DNA from: Streptomyces sp. T12
Lineage (GTDB): Bacteria; Actinomycetota; Actinomycetes; Streptomycetales; Streptomycetaceae
NCBI RefSeq assembly: GCF_028736035.1
Contig: NZ_CP117866.1
Span: 496,001-560,000, forward strand
Length of the DNA stretch: 64,000 nucleotides
Direction of reading: 5' to 3'
The notes below the pieces were generated by a model. It made no database searches and was not told the origin of the DNA. It saw only the letters and a program-made list of their open reading frames with translations. Position 1 is the stretch's first letter; each line of letters opens with the position of its first letter. This document shows positions 1 to 7,622 of the stretch, in pieces. The translations under genes and the position numbers were made by a program.

Positions 1-2112
1 CTCGCCGGCGGTGAGGGCGAGTGCGACGGCGTCGTCGGTGAGCCGGGAGAAGTTGCTCAGCTGCTCCTGCTGGTCGGTTCGATGCAGGCTCTGGGAGGCC
101 AGCTCGGGCAGCAGGTCGACCGCGCCCGCCAGGAGCTCTGCGGCGAGTACGGGGTCTTGCTCGGCTGTCAGCCAAGCGGCTCCTTTGGCGGCCTGGATCC
201 GCCACCAGGCCGGGGCTGACGGTGCTTGCGCGGCTCGGCTCAGAACGGACACGGCCTCGTGGCGGTCGTCCTCACGGCTCGTCACGGCATGCCGGGCAGT
301 CAGCGCTCGGCCGAGGTTGCCGAGGAGGACCGCTCCCTCGGGCTGGTCGACCGGTGTCACGGCCGAAGCCTGGTAGAGGTCGGAAATGGCCTGGTCGAGA
401 TCTGCTTCTTGCCCGGTCAGTTCGTATCGGAAAATCAGGGCCGCGCCACGGTTGCCTTCGTGCAGCGCCCTGTCACGTTGATGGGCCAGCGGCGTGACTC
501 GCAGAGCGGCACCGTACGCGGTGATGGCTTCGTCGATGTCCTCGCGTGCTTTCGTGTGCTCGAATCGCCGGGAGAGCGCGTTACCGAGATTGCCATGAAA
601 CCGCGGACGGTTGGCATGCTTCTCCGGCAGGTCTTGAAGTGCCTGACGGAGTATGTCGATCGCCTCGTCCAGAGTGGCAGGGTCCTGAGTACGTACGTGT
701 CGATGTAAGAGACACAGGCCCAGGCTGGACCGGTAGATCGCCGCTTCGTTGCTGTCGTCCACCGCGGCCTCGATCCCGTCGCGGAGGAGCTCGACCGCCT
801 CGTCGAGAGCCGATTCGTCCCCGGTGCGCTCGAAGCGGTGGCGAAGGGTTTGCCCCAAGGAGGCCAGGTGCACCGGGAGCGGCGAGGACTGGGCCTGGAT
901 GCAGCGGCGAAGCGCTGTGACTGCCGCGTTGAGATCGTCGATATCACCGGCCAGCTCGTAACGCGCGCGCAGTGCGATTCCCCGCGTGTGCATGTAGGCG
1001 GGCCGAGCGGGTGTCTCGTGTGGCGACCTTTCGACCAGCGGCGCGGTGAGCCGAACCGCCTCCTCGACGTCATCGGGGTCCCCGCCGCCGTCGAAACGTG
1101 TGACCAAGGCGAGGGCGAGGGTGGCGGCAACATGCCCCTCGGGGTCCGGGATCAATCCCTTTCTGGCCGCGGCGATGACCTCCTCCAGATCTCGTGTGGC
1201 ACCGGTGAGTTCGAAACGCGCGACGAGGCCGCGGCTCAGCGCGTAGGCCCGGACCGATGTGGCCTCCAGAGCCGGTGGCGTGGCGTCCAGCGTCGCCCGC
1301 AGGAGTTTGATGGCGCTGTCCAGACGGTCATGGCTTTGTGACTGTTCGAAAAGCTGAAGCAGGCGCAGTCCCACTTGGAACAGGACTTCAGGGTCTGTCC
1401 GCTCGGCCGGCCCGGCGTCGACGGCCTCCTCCAGACTGGCAGCGGCATCGGTCAAGTCCTTGCCCACGCCGTACACGTTGTAGCGAGTGAGGAGAGCAGC
1501 AGCAAGGCCGTACAGGTTGGCCAGCCCGTACAGGTTGCCGGAGTTGACGCCGCCGCTCGCCACAGCAGCGGCGTGTGCCTTGGTGAACTGGAGGATGCTG
1601 GCGTCCAGCACTGCCGGGTCGCGCTGGAGCTCGAAGCTGCGGTGCAGCGCCGTGCCGAGGAGGCTGCGGTAGACCTGCAAGCCTTCGTGGTAGTCGTCCG
1701 GCACGGCCGCGACGATGCGCCGCCAGAGCCTGACCACTGCGGTGATCGTTTCCGGGTTCGGAATGTCGAGTGCCTGATTCAGCAGATCGGTCGCTGCGCC
1801 CACGGACGCCACGGCGATGTTCGGCAGCAGTTCCGGAATCGGCTCGATCTCTGCCAGGAAGCACGGTACGAGGAGTTCGACGCACCTGTGCAGATCCTCT
1901 GTGCCTTGCCCCTCAGGTAACGCCAGGTGCCGGAACCAGTGCAGATAGCCCAGGGAGATATACGCGTCCATCGGAGCCGTGGGGCCGAGGGCCCGAGCCA
2001 GGCGATGCGCTTCCACCAGGGCTTGAGGCTCCGAGGCGGCCGCGACAGTGCGCTCACGCGAGATCCTGGCCAGCCTCAACTGCACCGCGCGCAGCGCATC
2101 TTCGTCCGTCAC
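1..2112 (-). CDS. TPR protein, probable CHAT-domain protease (3' end outside window)
   Basis: The frame is open for 704 codons from a GTG start at 2112 to the left edge, so the C terminus is missing. The protein starts MTDEDALRAVQLRLARISRE and continues as alpha-helical, TPR-like repeats rich in A, L, D and E. The last visible part, LPELASQSLHRTDQQEQLSN followed by DDAVALALTAGE, matches what I know of the segment just before a C-terminal CHAT (caspase-like) domain in actinobacterial TPR-CHAT proteins. CHAT domains are caspase-family peptidases used as effectors in bacterial conflict systems. The gene diverges from the small-protein and membrane-protein pair at 2292-3688, with about 180 bp between them. 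The coding frame and TPR character are seen directly. The CHAT domain itself is inferred because it lies outside the window. Confidence 0.8.
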   Translation of the reverse strand, partial: MTDEDALRAVQLRLARISRERTVAAASEPQALVEAHRLARALGPTAPMDAYISLGYLHWFRHLALPEGQGTEDLHRCVELLVPCFLAEIEPIPELLPNIAVASVGAATDLLNQALDIPNPETITAVVRLWRRIVAAVPDDYHEGLQVYRSLLGTALHRSFELQRDPAVLDASILQFTKAHAAAVASGGVNSGNLYGLANLYGLAAALLTRYNVYGVGKDLTDAAASLEEAVDAGPAERTDPEVLFQVGLRLLQLFEQSQSHDRLDSAIKLLRATLDATPPALEATSVRAYALSRGLVARFELTGATRDLEEVIAAARKGLIPDPEGHVAATLALALVTRFDGGGDPDDVEEAVRLTAPLVERSPHETPARPAYMHTRGIALRARYELAGDIDDLNAAVTALRRCIQAQSSPLPVHLASLGQTLRHRFERTGDESALDEAVELLRDGIEAAVDDSNEAAIYRSSLGLCLLHRHVRTQDPATLDEAIDILRQALQDLPEKHANRPRFHGNLGNALSRRFEHTKAREDIDEAITAYGAALRVTPLAHQRDRALHEGNRGAALIFRYELTGQEADLDQAISDLYQASAVTPVDQPEGAVLLGNLGRALTARHAVTSREDDRHEAVSVLSRAAQAPSAPAWWRIQAAKGAAWLTAEQDPVLAAELLAGAVDLLPELASQSLHRTDQQEQLSNFSRLTDDAVALALTAGE

Positions 2113-2291
2113 CTGTGAGAACCCCCGGGAGCCGACGTCAGCCGCGACCCCAGGATAGCCCCCGAGCGCTGCGCGCATACGGATTCTCGATGGCCAGAGA
2201 TCGGCACAACAGGGCCTACTCTGAGGGAAGTTGTATGAGGGGACATGAAGAGAGACGAGCGTGAGGGCTCGGCGGCAGGTCGGGGGCAGGG

Positions 2292-2699
2292 ATGGCAGAA
2301 GAAGGCGTACACGGGCGGCGGGCACGCGAGGAGGAGGTTGCCGACGGCGTCGCCACCATCTGCGGCGAACTGGACGAGCTCCGCGACTTCTTCGACGAAG
2401 TAGGCGCCGCTACGGTCCTGGACCGGTTGCTTGCCCAGGTACGCGCCGGTGAGGACGTGACGGAATCCCTGGACGCCGTGCACGCGACGCTCCTGCAACA
2501 CGGCGACGCCGTAGGCGTCTACGGCTCCGGCAGTCGTGGCCTCGGACCGCGGCCCCTGGACCTTGCCGCCGCGCGCCCCGCCCAGGTTGTCTTCCTCTGC
2601 CCGCACCGGCGCTGCTCCCGGCTGTGGTGGCCTGACACCGCTGATGAGGTTCCATCGTGCGGGATCACCGGGGAGAGACTGCGGTGGGAGCGACTCTGA
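2292..2699 (+). CDS. CATRA-associated-type small protein (conflict cassette)
   Basis: A 135-aa acidic, helical protein with an ATG preceded by a GGGGGCAGGG ribosome site. The middle (about 40-75) is helical. The C terminus holds a Cys-containing motif, VVFLCPHRRCSRLWWP then VPSCGITGERLRWERL, with three Cys and a closing CGITGE-LR element that suggests a small metal-binding or zinc-ribbon-like tail. From memory, proteins of this size and ending accompany TPR-CHAT proteins in Streptomyces and are named CATRA-associated small proteins. I could not check that family assignment. The stop overlaps the start region of the membrane protein, so the two are co-transcribed. Biochemical role unknown; a regulatory or adaptor role in the cassette is inference. 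Confidence 0.7.
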   Translation: MAEEGVHGRRAREEEVADGVATICGELDELRDFFDEVGAATVLDRLLAQVRAGEDVTESLDAVHATLLQHGDAVGVYGSGSRGLGPRPLDLAAARPAQVVFLCPHRRCSRLWWPDTADEVPSCGITGERLRWERL

Positions 2700-3688
2700 C
2701 CATGGGCACCTTGCTCGGTGAGATCGGCAAACAGCTCGCGCAGCGATGGGTGGCCGCATTGGTGCTGCCGGGGGTTCTCTACCTCGCTGTTGTCCTGGCC
2801 GCTTGGCACCTCGGCCACACGCATCTGTTCGACACCGGCCGCCTCACCGCAGCGTTCGATCACTGGGTCGCCGCACCCGAGGTGAACACCACCGCGGGGC
2901 TCATGCTGATCCTGATCGTCGTGCTCGTGGCTGCTGGGGCCGTGGGCCTCCTTGTCGAGGGCATCGGCCTGCTGACGGAACGTGTCTGGCTGGCCGCGAC
3001 CTGGGAGAGCTGGCCGTCGCCGCTGCGTCGTCTGGCCGCTCGACAGGTGGCCCGGCGCCGGAGACGGTGGGACGCGGCAGCGGCCGCCTACCAGGAGGAG
3101 CGCGACCGGGCCGCCCGCGCCCGGAGCCTCGCTGGCCTGTCCCACCGGCAAGGGCTGCAGCCGCCCACCGCCCTCACCACCCCGTCCGCGCTGGCAGAAC
3201 GGCGCCGCAGGCTCGTGCGGATCGCGCCCAAACCGCCCGTCCAGCCCACCTGGATGGGGGACAGAATGCACGCCGTGACGCTCACGCTCGACCGCGAATT
3301 CTCCCTCGACCTCCCCTCGGTGTGGCCCTATCTCTGGCTCACACTGCCCGATGCCACACGCACCGAGATGACCGCTACGCGCGAGGCACTCGGCCGAGCA
3401 GCGAGGCTGGCTGCCTGGGGGCTGCTCTACTTGGCGGTCGGGGTGCTGTGGTGGCCGTCGGCGGTGATCGGGGTGCTCGTCTACGGCACCGCGTGGCGCC
3501 GGGCACGCGACGCCGTCGACGGCTACGCCCTACTCATGGAGGCCGCCGCACGCCTCCACACCCGCGAGGTCGCGGACCAACTCGGCTTGCAGACTGGCGC
3601 CATACTGAACCGCCAGACAGGCTGGGCTCTGACCTGCCTGGTGCAGGGCCGCAGCGATCTGATCCCCCTGACCGACGACGCGGTGTGA
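2684..3688 (+). CDS. Multi-pass membrane protein of the TPR-CHAT cassette
   Basis: A membrane protein of about 334 aa. The GTG at 2684 has a GGGAGAG site six bases upstream and overlaps the previous gene by 16 bp. An ATG at 2702 (MGTLLGEIGKQLAQRW) is an alternative start. Hydrophobic segments lie near residues 20-45 (VAALVLPGVLYLAVVLAAW), 75-105 (LMLILIVVLVAAGAVG) and 250-285 (two close segments, including WGLLYLAVGVLWWPSAVIG). A basic region with RRRRRWDAAAAAYQEE lies between. I remember homologues starting MGxLLGEIGxxLAxRW next to TPR-CHAT genes. A likely role is membrane anchor or pore of the conflict system, but the sequence gives no catalytic motif. Confidence 0.7.
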   Translation: MGATLTMGTLLGEIGKQLAQRWVAALVLPGVLYLAVVLAAWHLGHTHLFDTGRLTAAFDHWVAAPEVNTTAGLMLILIVVLVAAGAVGLLVEGIGLLTERVWLAATWESWPSPLRRLAARQVARRRRRWDAAAAAYQEERDRAARARSLAGLSHRQGLQPPTALTTPSALAERRRRLVRIAPKPPVQPTWMGDRMHAVTLTLDREFSLDLPSVWPYLWLTLPDATRTEMTATREALGRAARLAAWGLLYLAVGVLWWPSAVIGVLVYGTAWRRARDAVDGYALLMEAAARLHTREVADQLGLQTGAILNRQTGWALTCLVQGRSDLIPLTDDAV

Positions 3689-3951
3689 CCCATTACCGGC
3701 TTGCGACGGCCGGGCGCCCACCTTGCCCGACACCCAGAATCGCCGTCGAGCCACAGGGGTAGGCCATCTTCACATAGGAGCCTGAGCGTCATCGCCTGCC
3801 CGCTGCTCAGTGAGGTGGACTGTCACCAGTCCCCATGCAGCTGCTCAGCGCGGAGAGGACACGGGAAAGAGACGTCCTCAGCGGCCACTGTGTGAGACAG
3901 CCGACGATGGCGCTGGTCAACGGCGCTTCGAAGGACACAGCGAACGAGAAA

Positions 3952-4190
3952 CTTCCAGGCGTGGTCCGAGCCGCCCGAAGCTGAACTGGCGAACCTGCGG
4001 TTCCTCGCGGGCTATCGCCGCGGCTGGCTCTTCGACGAGGACCCGCTCGCGGAGATCCGGGCGACAGATCCGTACGGGGCGACGCTGGGCGAGGCGTTTC
4101 GAGCCTTTCCCCGTCACCCGGACTGGCGGGTGAGGGCCGCGGTGCTGCGGCTGTTGTGGTGCCAGCACTTCACTGCCCCAGGAAGCCGTA
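3952..4190 (+). pseudogene. Degenerate remnant, possibly 3' end of a TnsA-like transposition endonuclease gene
   Basis: An open stretch without a start reads AWSEPPEAELANLRFLAGYR, then GWLFDEDPLAEI, and ends RVRAAVLRLLWCQHFT. The LRFLAGYRR and LLW elements resemble the C-terminal part of TnsA-like heteromeric transposase subunits common in Streptomyces. The upstream part is out of frame and the downstream part runs into the IstA remnant on the other strand. The preceding 3689-3951 shows no gene. The family assignment is from memory and uncertain. Confidence 0.35.
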
Positions 4191-4579
4191 GTCGATCTGG
4201 GCCTCCGAGCCCGGCTCGACGTTCTCCCGCAACACCGTCACCTTCGAGCGGGCCGCCTCCTCGGGCAGGTTCTCGTGCACCCAGCGGCGGAACGTCGACA
4301 GCGAGACCTTCAACTTGCCCTAGTCCCGCAGACGTTGGTGGATCGTGGTGACCGTCGTGGTCTCCAGCAGGCCCTTGACGTAGTCCCGGTGCGGCTCGAT
4401 CTCAGCCCACCGCACCTGGTTCAGCCTCCGACTGACCAGCTCCGGGAACCAGCTCTTGAGCAGCTTGGCCCAGTCCGCCTCGCTCATCGGCGGCCCGCCC
4501 GGCGTGATCCCGGCCGCCTCCGCCGGCGCCAGGTGTAGATCTCGACGATGTCGACCACGGTGAACGTTCTCCTTGCCAT
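4172..4579 (-). pseudogene. istA: IS21-family transposase IstA, N-terminal remnant
   Basis: Minus-strand sequence gives MARRTFTVVDIVEIYT, then, in another frame, LAPAEAAGITPGGPPMSEAD and SRRLNQVRWAEIEPHRDYVK, then an in-frame TAG at 4320-4322, then LSTFRRWVHENLPEEAARSK and PGSEAQIDYGFLGQ. The order matches the N-terminal HTH region and the start of the catalytic core (the EAQIDYG motif) of IS21-family IstA. Most of the first HTH is deleted, a frameshift and a stop are present, and the rest of the transposase is missing. A separate IstB remnant lies at 10290-10803. Not functional. Confidence 0.75.
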
Positions 4580-4681
4580 CCGGTGCGTCCGTCGGCCTCT
4601 CGGCTCGCAGGTCAAGGGACCGCGACGGCTCCGAGAGGACAGGACCCTCAACCCGGGCACCGGCATGAGCATCGCGAGCCG

Positions 4682-5125
4682 TCAGGCTGACGGCAGGGCC
4701 GCCGGCGACCTGCTCGCCGCCCCGGCAACCGCACGGTACAAGGGGATCGCGAGCGCAACGACGAACAGGCCGAAGACAGTGATCGGCAACAGCCAGAGCA
4801 ACCGCACAGGGTCGTCCCTCAGCCAGTGCCGGTTGCCCCACCAGTTCGCGCTGACGTCCAACACCATCACGGCACTTGCCAGCCAGATCCCTTCCCGCCG
4901 CACAAGCCCCACCAGCACGGCCACCAACGGATCGAGGATCACCAAGCTGACGAAGAACACCTGCAGAGAGACCTGAGGAAACGACGCATAGGCGTGAATG
5001 CCGCCACGGACCAGATCTGCGATGTGAGAACCCGTGCCCTCAGTGAAACCGATCAAGTACACCGCGAGAACCCATCTCGCCCACAACGGCTGTGCGCCCC
5101 ACCGTTCCCGCAGCTCAAACCCCAC
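4682..5125 (-). CDS. Small integral membrane protein, function unknown
   Basis: A 147-aa protein starting MGFELRERWGAQPLWARWVL with four predicted hydrophobic segments: about residues 17-32, 52-78 (SLQVFFVSLVILDPLVAVLV), 82-100 and 110-132 (LLWLLPITVFGLFVVALAIP). The C terminus is Ala/Ser rich. Codon pattern and conservation-like features (GFTEGTGSHIADLVRGG, NWWGNRHWLRDDP) support a real gene, and I recall similar uncharacterised actinobacterial membrane proteins. It stands alone between transposase debris, so the context gives no functional clue. Confidence 0.65.
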   Translation of the reverse strand: MGFELRERWGAQPLWARWVLAVYLIGFTEGTGSHIADLVRGGIHAYASFPQVSLQVFFVSLVILDPLVAVLVGLVRREGIWLASAVMVLDVSANWWGNRHWLRDDPVRLLWLLPITVFGLFVVALAIPLYRAVAGAASRSPAALPSA

Positions 5126-5241
5126 CGTGTCACCCTAGACGAGCGCCCGAGCCTCCGAGGAGGAGATGGCAGCGTCGGCCTGATCAGCGGTCCCCAGCAT
5201 CCCCACACCGGTCCGAGCGCGGTCAACAGCACCAGCGATGG

Positions 5242-6057
5242 TCAGCGCCCCGGTGGGGAATCGTGACCGCGGAGGTGGGGAATTACCTGACGCTGATCAT
5301 GCAGATCGTGGGGAATTGTCTGACCGTCGACACGGCCAGCTGACAATTCCCTGACCTGAGAATGAGCCGCCCCTTCCCTGCCGCTCGGGCGGGCGGTGAG
5401 TTCGTCCCAGTACTCGGGCCACAGCGTGCCCAGAACCAGTACGGGTCCGCGGTCCGCGTCAGAGAGCAAGGTCCGCAGCCCAGCCACGATGCGCTCGCCG
5501 ATCTGCGGAGCGGCCAGGTAGTGCTGCGCCTCGTTCAACCACACCACAGTGCGAGGCCCGACACAGGAGAAGCCTTCGAGGGCTGCGTCAGCTCGGGTTG
5601 GATCGAATGGATGCCGCAAACACCACCCATGTGAGGCCAGTACCTGAACGGCTTCCCAGCAAGCCCGTGTCTTTCCAGTGGAACCGCTGGCCTCCAGCGC
5701 GGTGAAAGCGTTCTGGATCACGACCTGGACGCCGACTACTTCTCGGAGGAAGACCCCGCCCCGGAAGTCGGTGTGGTCGCCGCGATACCAGGCCTTCCCA
5801 CTGCCCGGCGCGTGCCGCTCCATGGCCTCCGCGACGGCTTCCGCGATGTGCGGATCGGCGGCAAGCAGGTCCGCCACCCGGGCACCCCAGGACCGCACCG
5901 AATCCTCCTTCCAGGCCGGCTGGTCCGCTGCATCGGCCAGCGCCCGTGCGGACGTACGCGTGTTCTGGGTCAGCGCCCGTGCTAGTTCCTCCACTGCACC
6001 GCGCCCGGCGTCCCCGCCCGCGCCTTCGGCCACGGCCGCCAGTAACGCCGCTTCCAT
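5242..6057 (-). pseudogene. Truncated P-loop NTPase with Bell-like N-terminal module
   Basis: The ORF is 271 aa, but only about residues 1-231 look genuine. The tail translates the IS-like repeats at 5242-5370. The N terminus ([20 protein letters not shown]) resembles the N terminus of the 7138-7617 protein (GLLAALAGGAGGELGRQAW). Residues 94-113 hold a beta-type motif, [20 protein letters not shown] Walker A-like GSTGKTR (125-131) and a Walker B-like VVWLNE (171-176) mark an NTPase domain that stops at LGTLWPEYWDELTARP. The complete gene would be much longer. The likely role before truncation is a conflict/defence NTPase; this is inferred from architecture and neighbours. Loss of the C-terminal part probably inactivates it. 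Confidence 0.6.
5250..5365. repeat. Iterated GTGGGGAATT repeats, probable end of an IS21-like element
   Basis: GTGGGGAAT occurs three times in direct orientation: at about 5252, at 5276 (continuing TACCTGA) and at 5309 (continuing TGTCTGA). An inverted TGACAATTCCCTGA follows at about 5341. Multiple short terminal repeats are typical of IS21-family ends. The block sits exactly where the minus-strand NTPase gene loses its homology, so it probably marks the insertion that truncated that gene. Confidence 0.45.
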
Positions 6058-6214
6058 CTGCCCGTTCCGTCCCCCGCTTCGTACAGGCGGCCCACTCCGA
6101 GCCCTAGGGCAACGGTACGGGTTGAGGCTTCACCTCGCGCCGATCTCACGTGCAGCAACAACCTGCATGCCCCGGCCAGTCGTACGCGCCCCACTCCTCC
6201 GCGGCCACGTGCTG

Positions 6215-6936
6215 CGGCACTGCACGGACGTGGAGATCGACTGGCAGTACACCGACACGCACGGCGCGTCCATCGTCGGGTTCGCCTTCGCCCACATGCT
6301 CGGCTTCAACCTGCTGCCCAGGCTGAAGAACGTCGGCTCGGCGCGGCCGTACCGGCCGGCGGCCGGGGCGGACGAGAAGTGGCCGAACCTGGCGCCGGTG
6401 CTGTCGACCAAGACGATCGACTGGGACCCGATCCGCCAGCAGTTCGACCAGATCGTGAAGTACACCACCGCCCTGCGCCTGGGCACCGCCGAGGCCGAGC
6501 AGGTCCTGCGGCGCTTCACCCGCGGTGGGCCCAAGCGCCCTACCTATCGGGCGATCGAGGAACTCGGGCGGGCAGTGCGTACGGCGTTCATCTGTGACTA
6601 CCTCGCCGATGCGGATCTGCGGCGCGAGATCAACGACGGCTCCAGGTTGTGGAGAACTGGAACTCCGCCAACCACGACCTGTTCTGCGGCAAGGACGGCG
6701 ATCTGACCGGCTCCGACAAGGAGAGCCAGGAGGTCTCCATGCTCGCCCTGCACCTGCTCCAGTCCGCGTTGGTGCACATCAACACCCTGCTCCTCCAGGA
6801 CATCCTGAGCGAGGAGAAGTGGCGGAAGCGGCTCACCGACGCCGACCGGCAGGCCCTGTCCCCGCTGTTCTGGACCCACGTGAACCCCTACGGCCGGTTC
6901 GAGCTGGACATGAACACCCGCCTCGACCTGACTCGC
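6215..6936 (+). pseudogene. tnpA: Tn3-family transposase, C-terminal remnant with frameshift
   Basis: Two frames together give the C-terminal domain of a Tn3-type DDE transposase: [36 protein letters not shown] and [20 protein letters not shown] in the first, and [20 protein letters not shown] and HVNPYGRFELDMNTRLDL in the second. A single missing C near 6639 shifts the frame between REINDG and the expected [11 protein letters not shown]. The N-terminal two thirds are absent. The remnant separates the truncated NTPase from the NLR pair. Confidence 0.85.
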
Positions 6937-7137
6937 CTAGCTGCCGTACCCGAACCACGCGGCGCGGTGCGCTATGCCCCGGTCTGACCTGCGGGCGCGG
7001 GCCGTGGCGCCCAGGAGGAGGGACGGTCGTCCGGACGCCACGAGGCGGACGCCTGGCGACGGGTGGGAACTACCGCTTCCTTCCCGCTCGTCCGTTCCTA
7101 GTAGTAACCCCAATACGGAAGGTGAAGGTGGTGCGGA

Positions 7138-7617
7138 GTGGACCCGGTATCGGTAGGGCTGCTGGCGGCGCTGGCCGGCGGGGCTGGCGGGGAGCTCGGG
7201 CGGCAGGCCTGGGCGGGGTTAACGGCTCTGGTGCGGCGCCCGTTCCGCCGCGATGCCGGTGAAGAGGCACCGGCGGTCAGTTCCGGGGATGCGGAGCTGG
7301 CGCGGCTGGAACAGGATCCGGCCGACCAGCAGCAAGCGCAGGCGCTGAGCACCGCACTCGCGGTGCGGGCCGCGCTCGATACGGACTTCCGCACCGGTCT
7401 TGAAGCCTGGCAGGAGCAGGCCAAGCTGGTGAGCACCGGCGACGGCACGGTGCACAACACCATCAGCGGCGGTACCCAGCACGGGCCGGTGCTGCAGGGC
7501 CGGGACTTCTCCGGCCTGTCCTTCACCACCCCACCCCCTGCGCCCTCCGCACCGGCCGTGCAGCCGACGGCCGATACCGACGACGGCCACAGCACCCTCC
7601 CACCGGTGCGGGGTTGA
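7138..7617 (+). CDS. Bell-like small effector/adaptor with C-terminal amyloid-type motif
   Basis: A 159-aa protein starting at GTG (MDPVSVGLLAALAGGAGGEL) and lying just upstream of, and touching, the NB-ARC/TPR gene. Residues 1-35 form a Gly-rich hydrophobic/amphipathic helix. Residues 50-100 are helical and charged. Residues 107-129 carry NTISGGTQHGPVLQGRDF followed by SGLSF, and a Pro/Ala-rich tail follows. The same NTISGG-N6-V(L/I)QGRD motif stands at the N terminus of the next protein. This arrangement, a helical N-terminal domain plus C-terminal motif paired with an NLR carrying the motif at its N terminus, is how I remember bacterial amyloid signalling sequences (BASS, including RHIM-like motifs) linked to Bell domains. 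Likely role: a membrane-acting effector templated by the activated NLR. That role is inference; the shared motif is seen directly. Confidence 0.7.
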   Translation: MDPVSVGLLAALAGGAGGELGRQAWAGLTALVRRPFRRDAGEEAPAVSSGDAELARLEQDPADQQQAQALSTALAVRAALDTDFRTGLEAWQEQAKLVSTGDGTVHNTISGGTQHGPVLQGRDFSGLSFTTPPPAPSAPAVQPTADTDDGHSTLPPVRG

Positions 7618-7622
7618 CCGGC

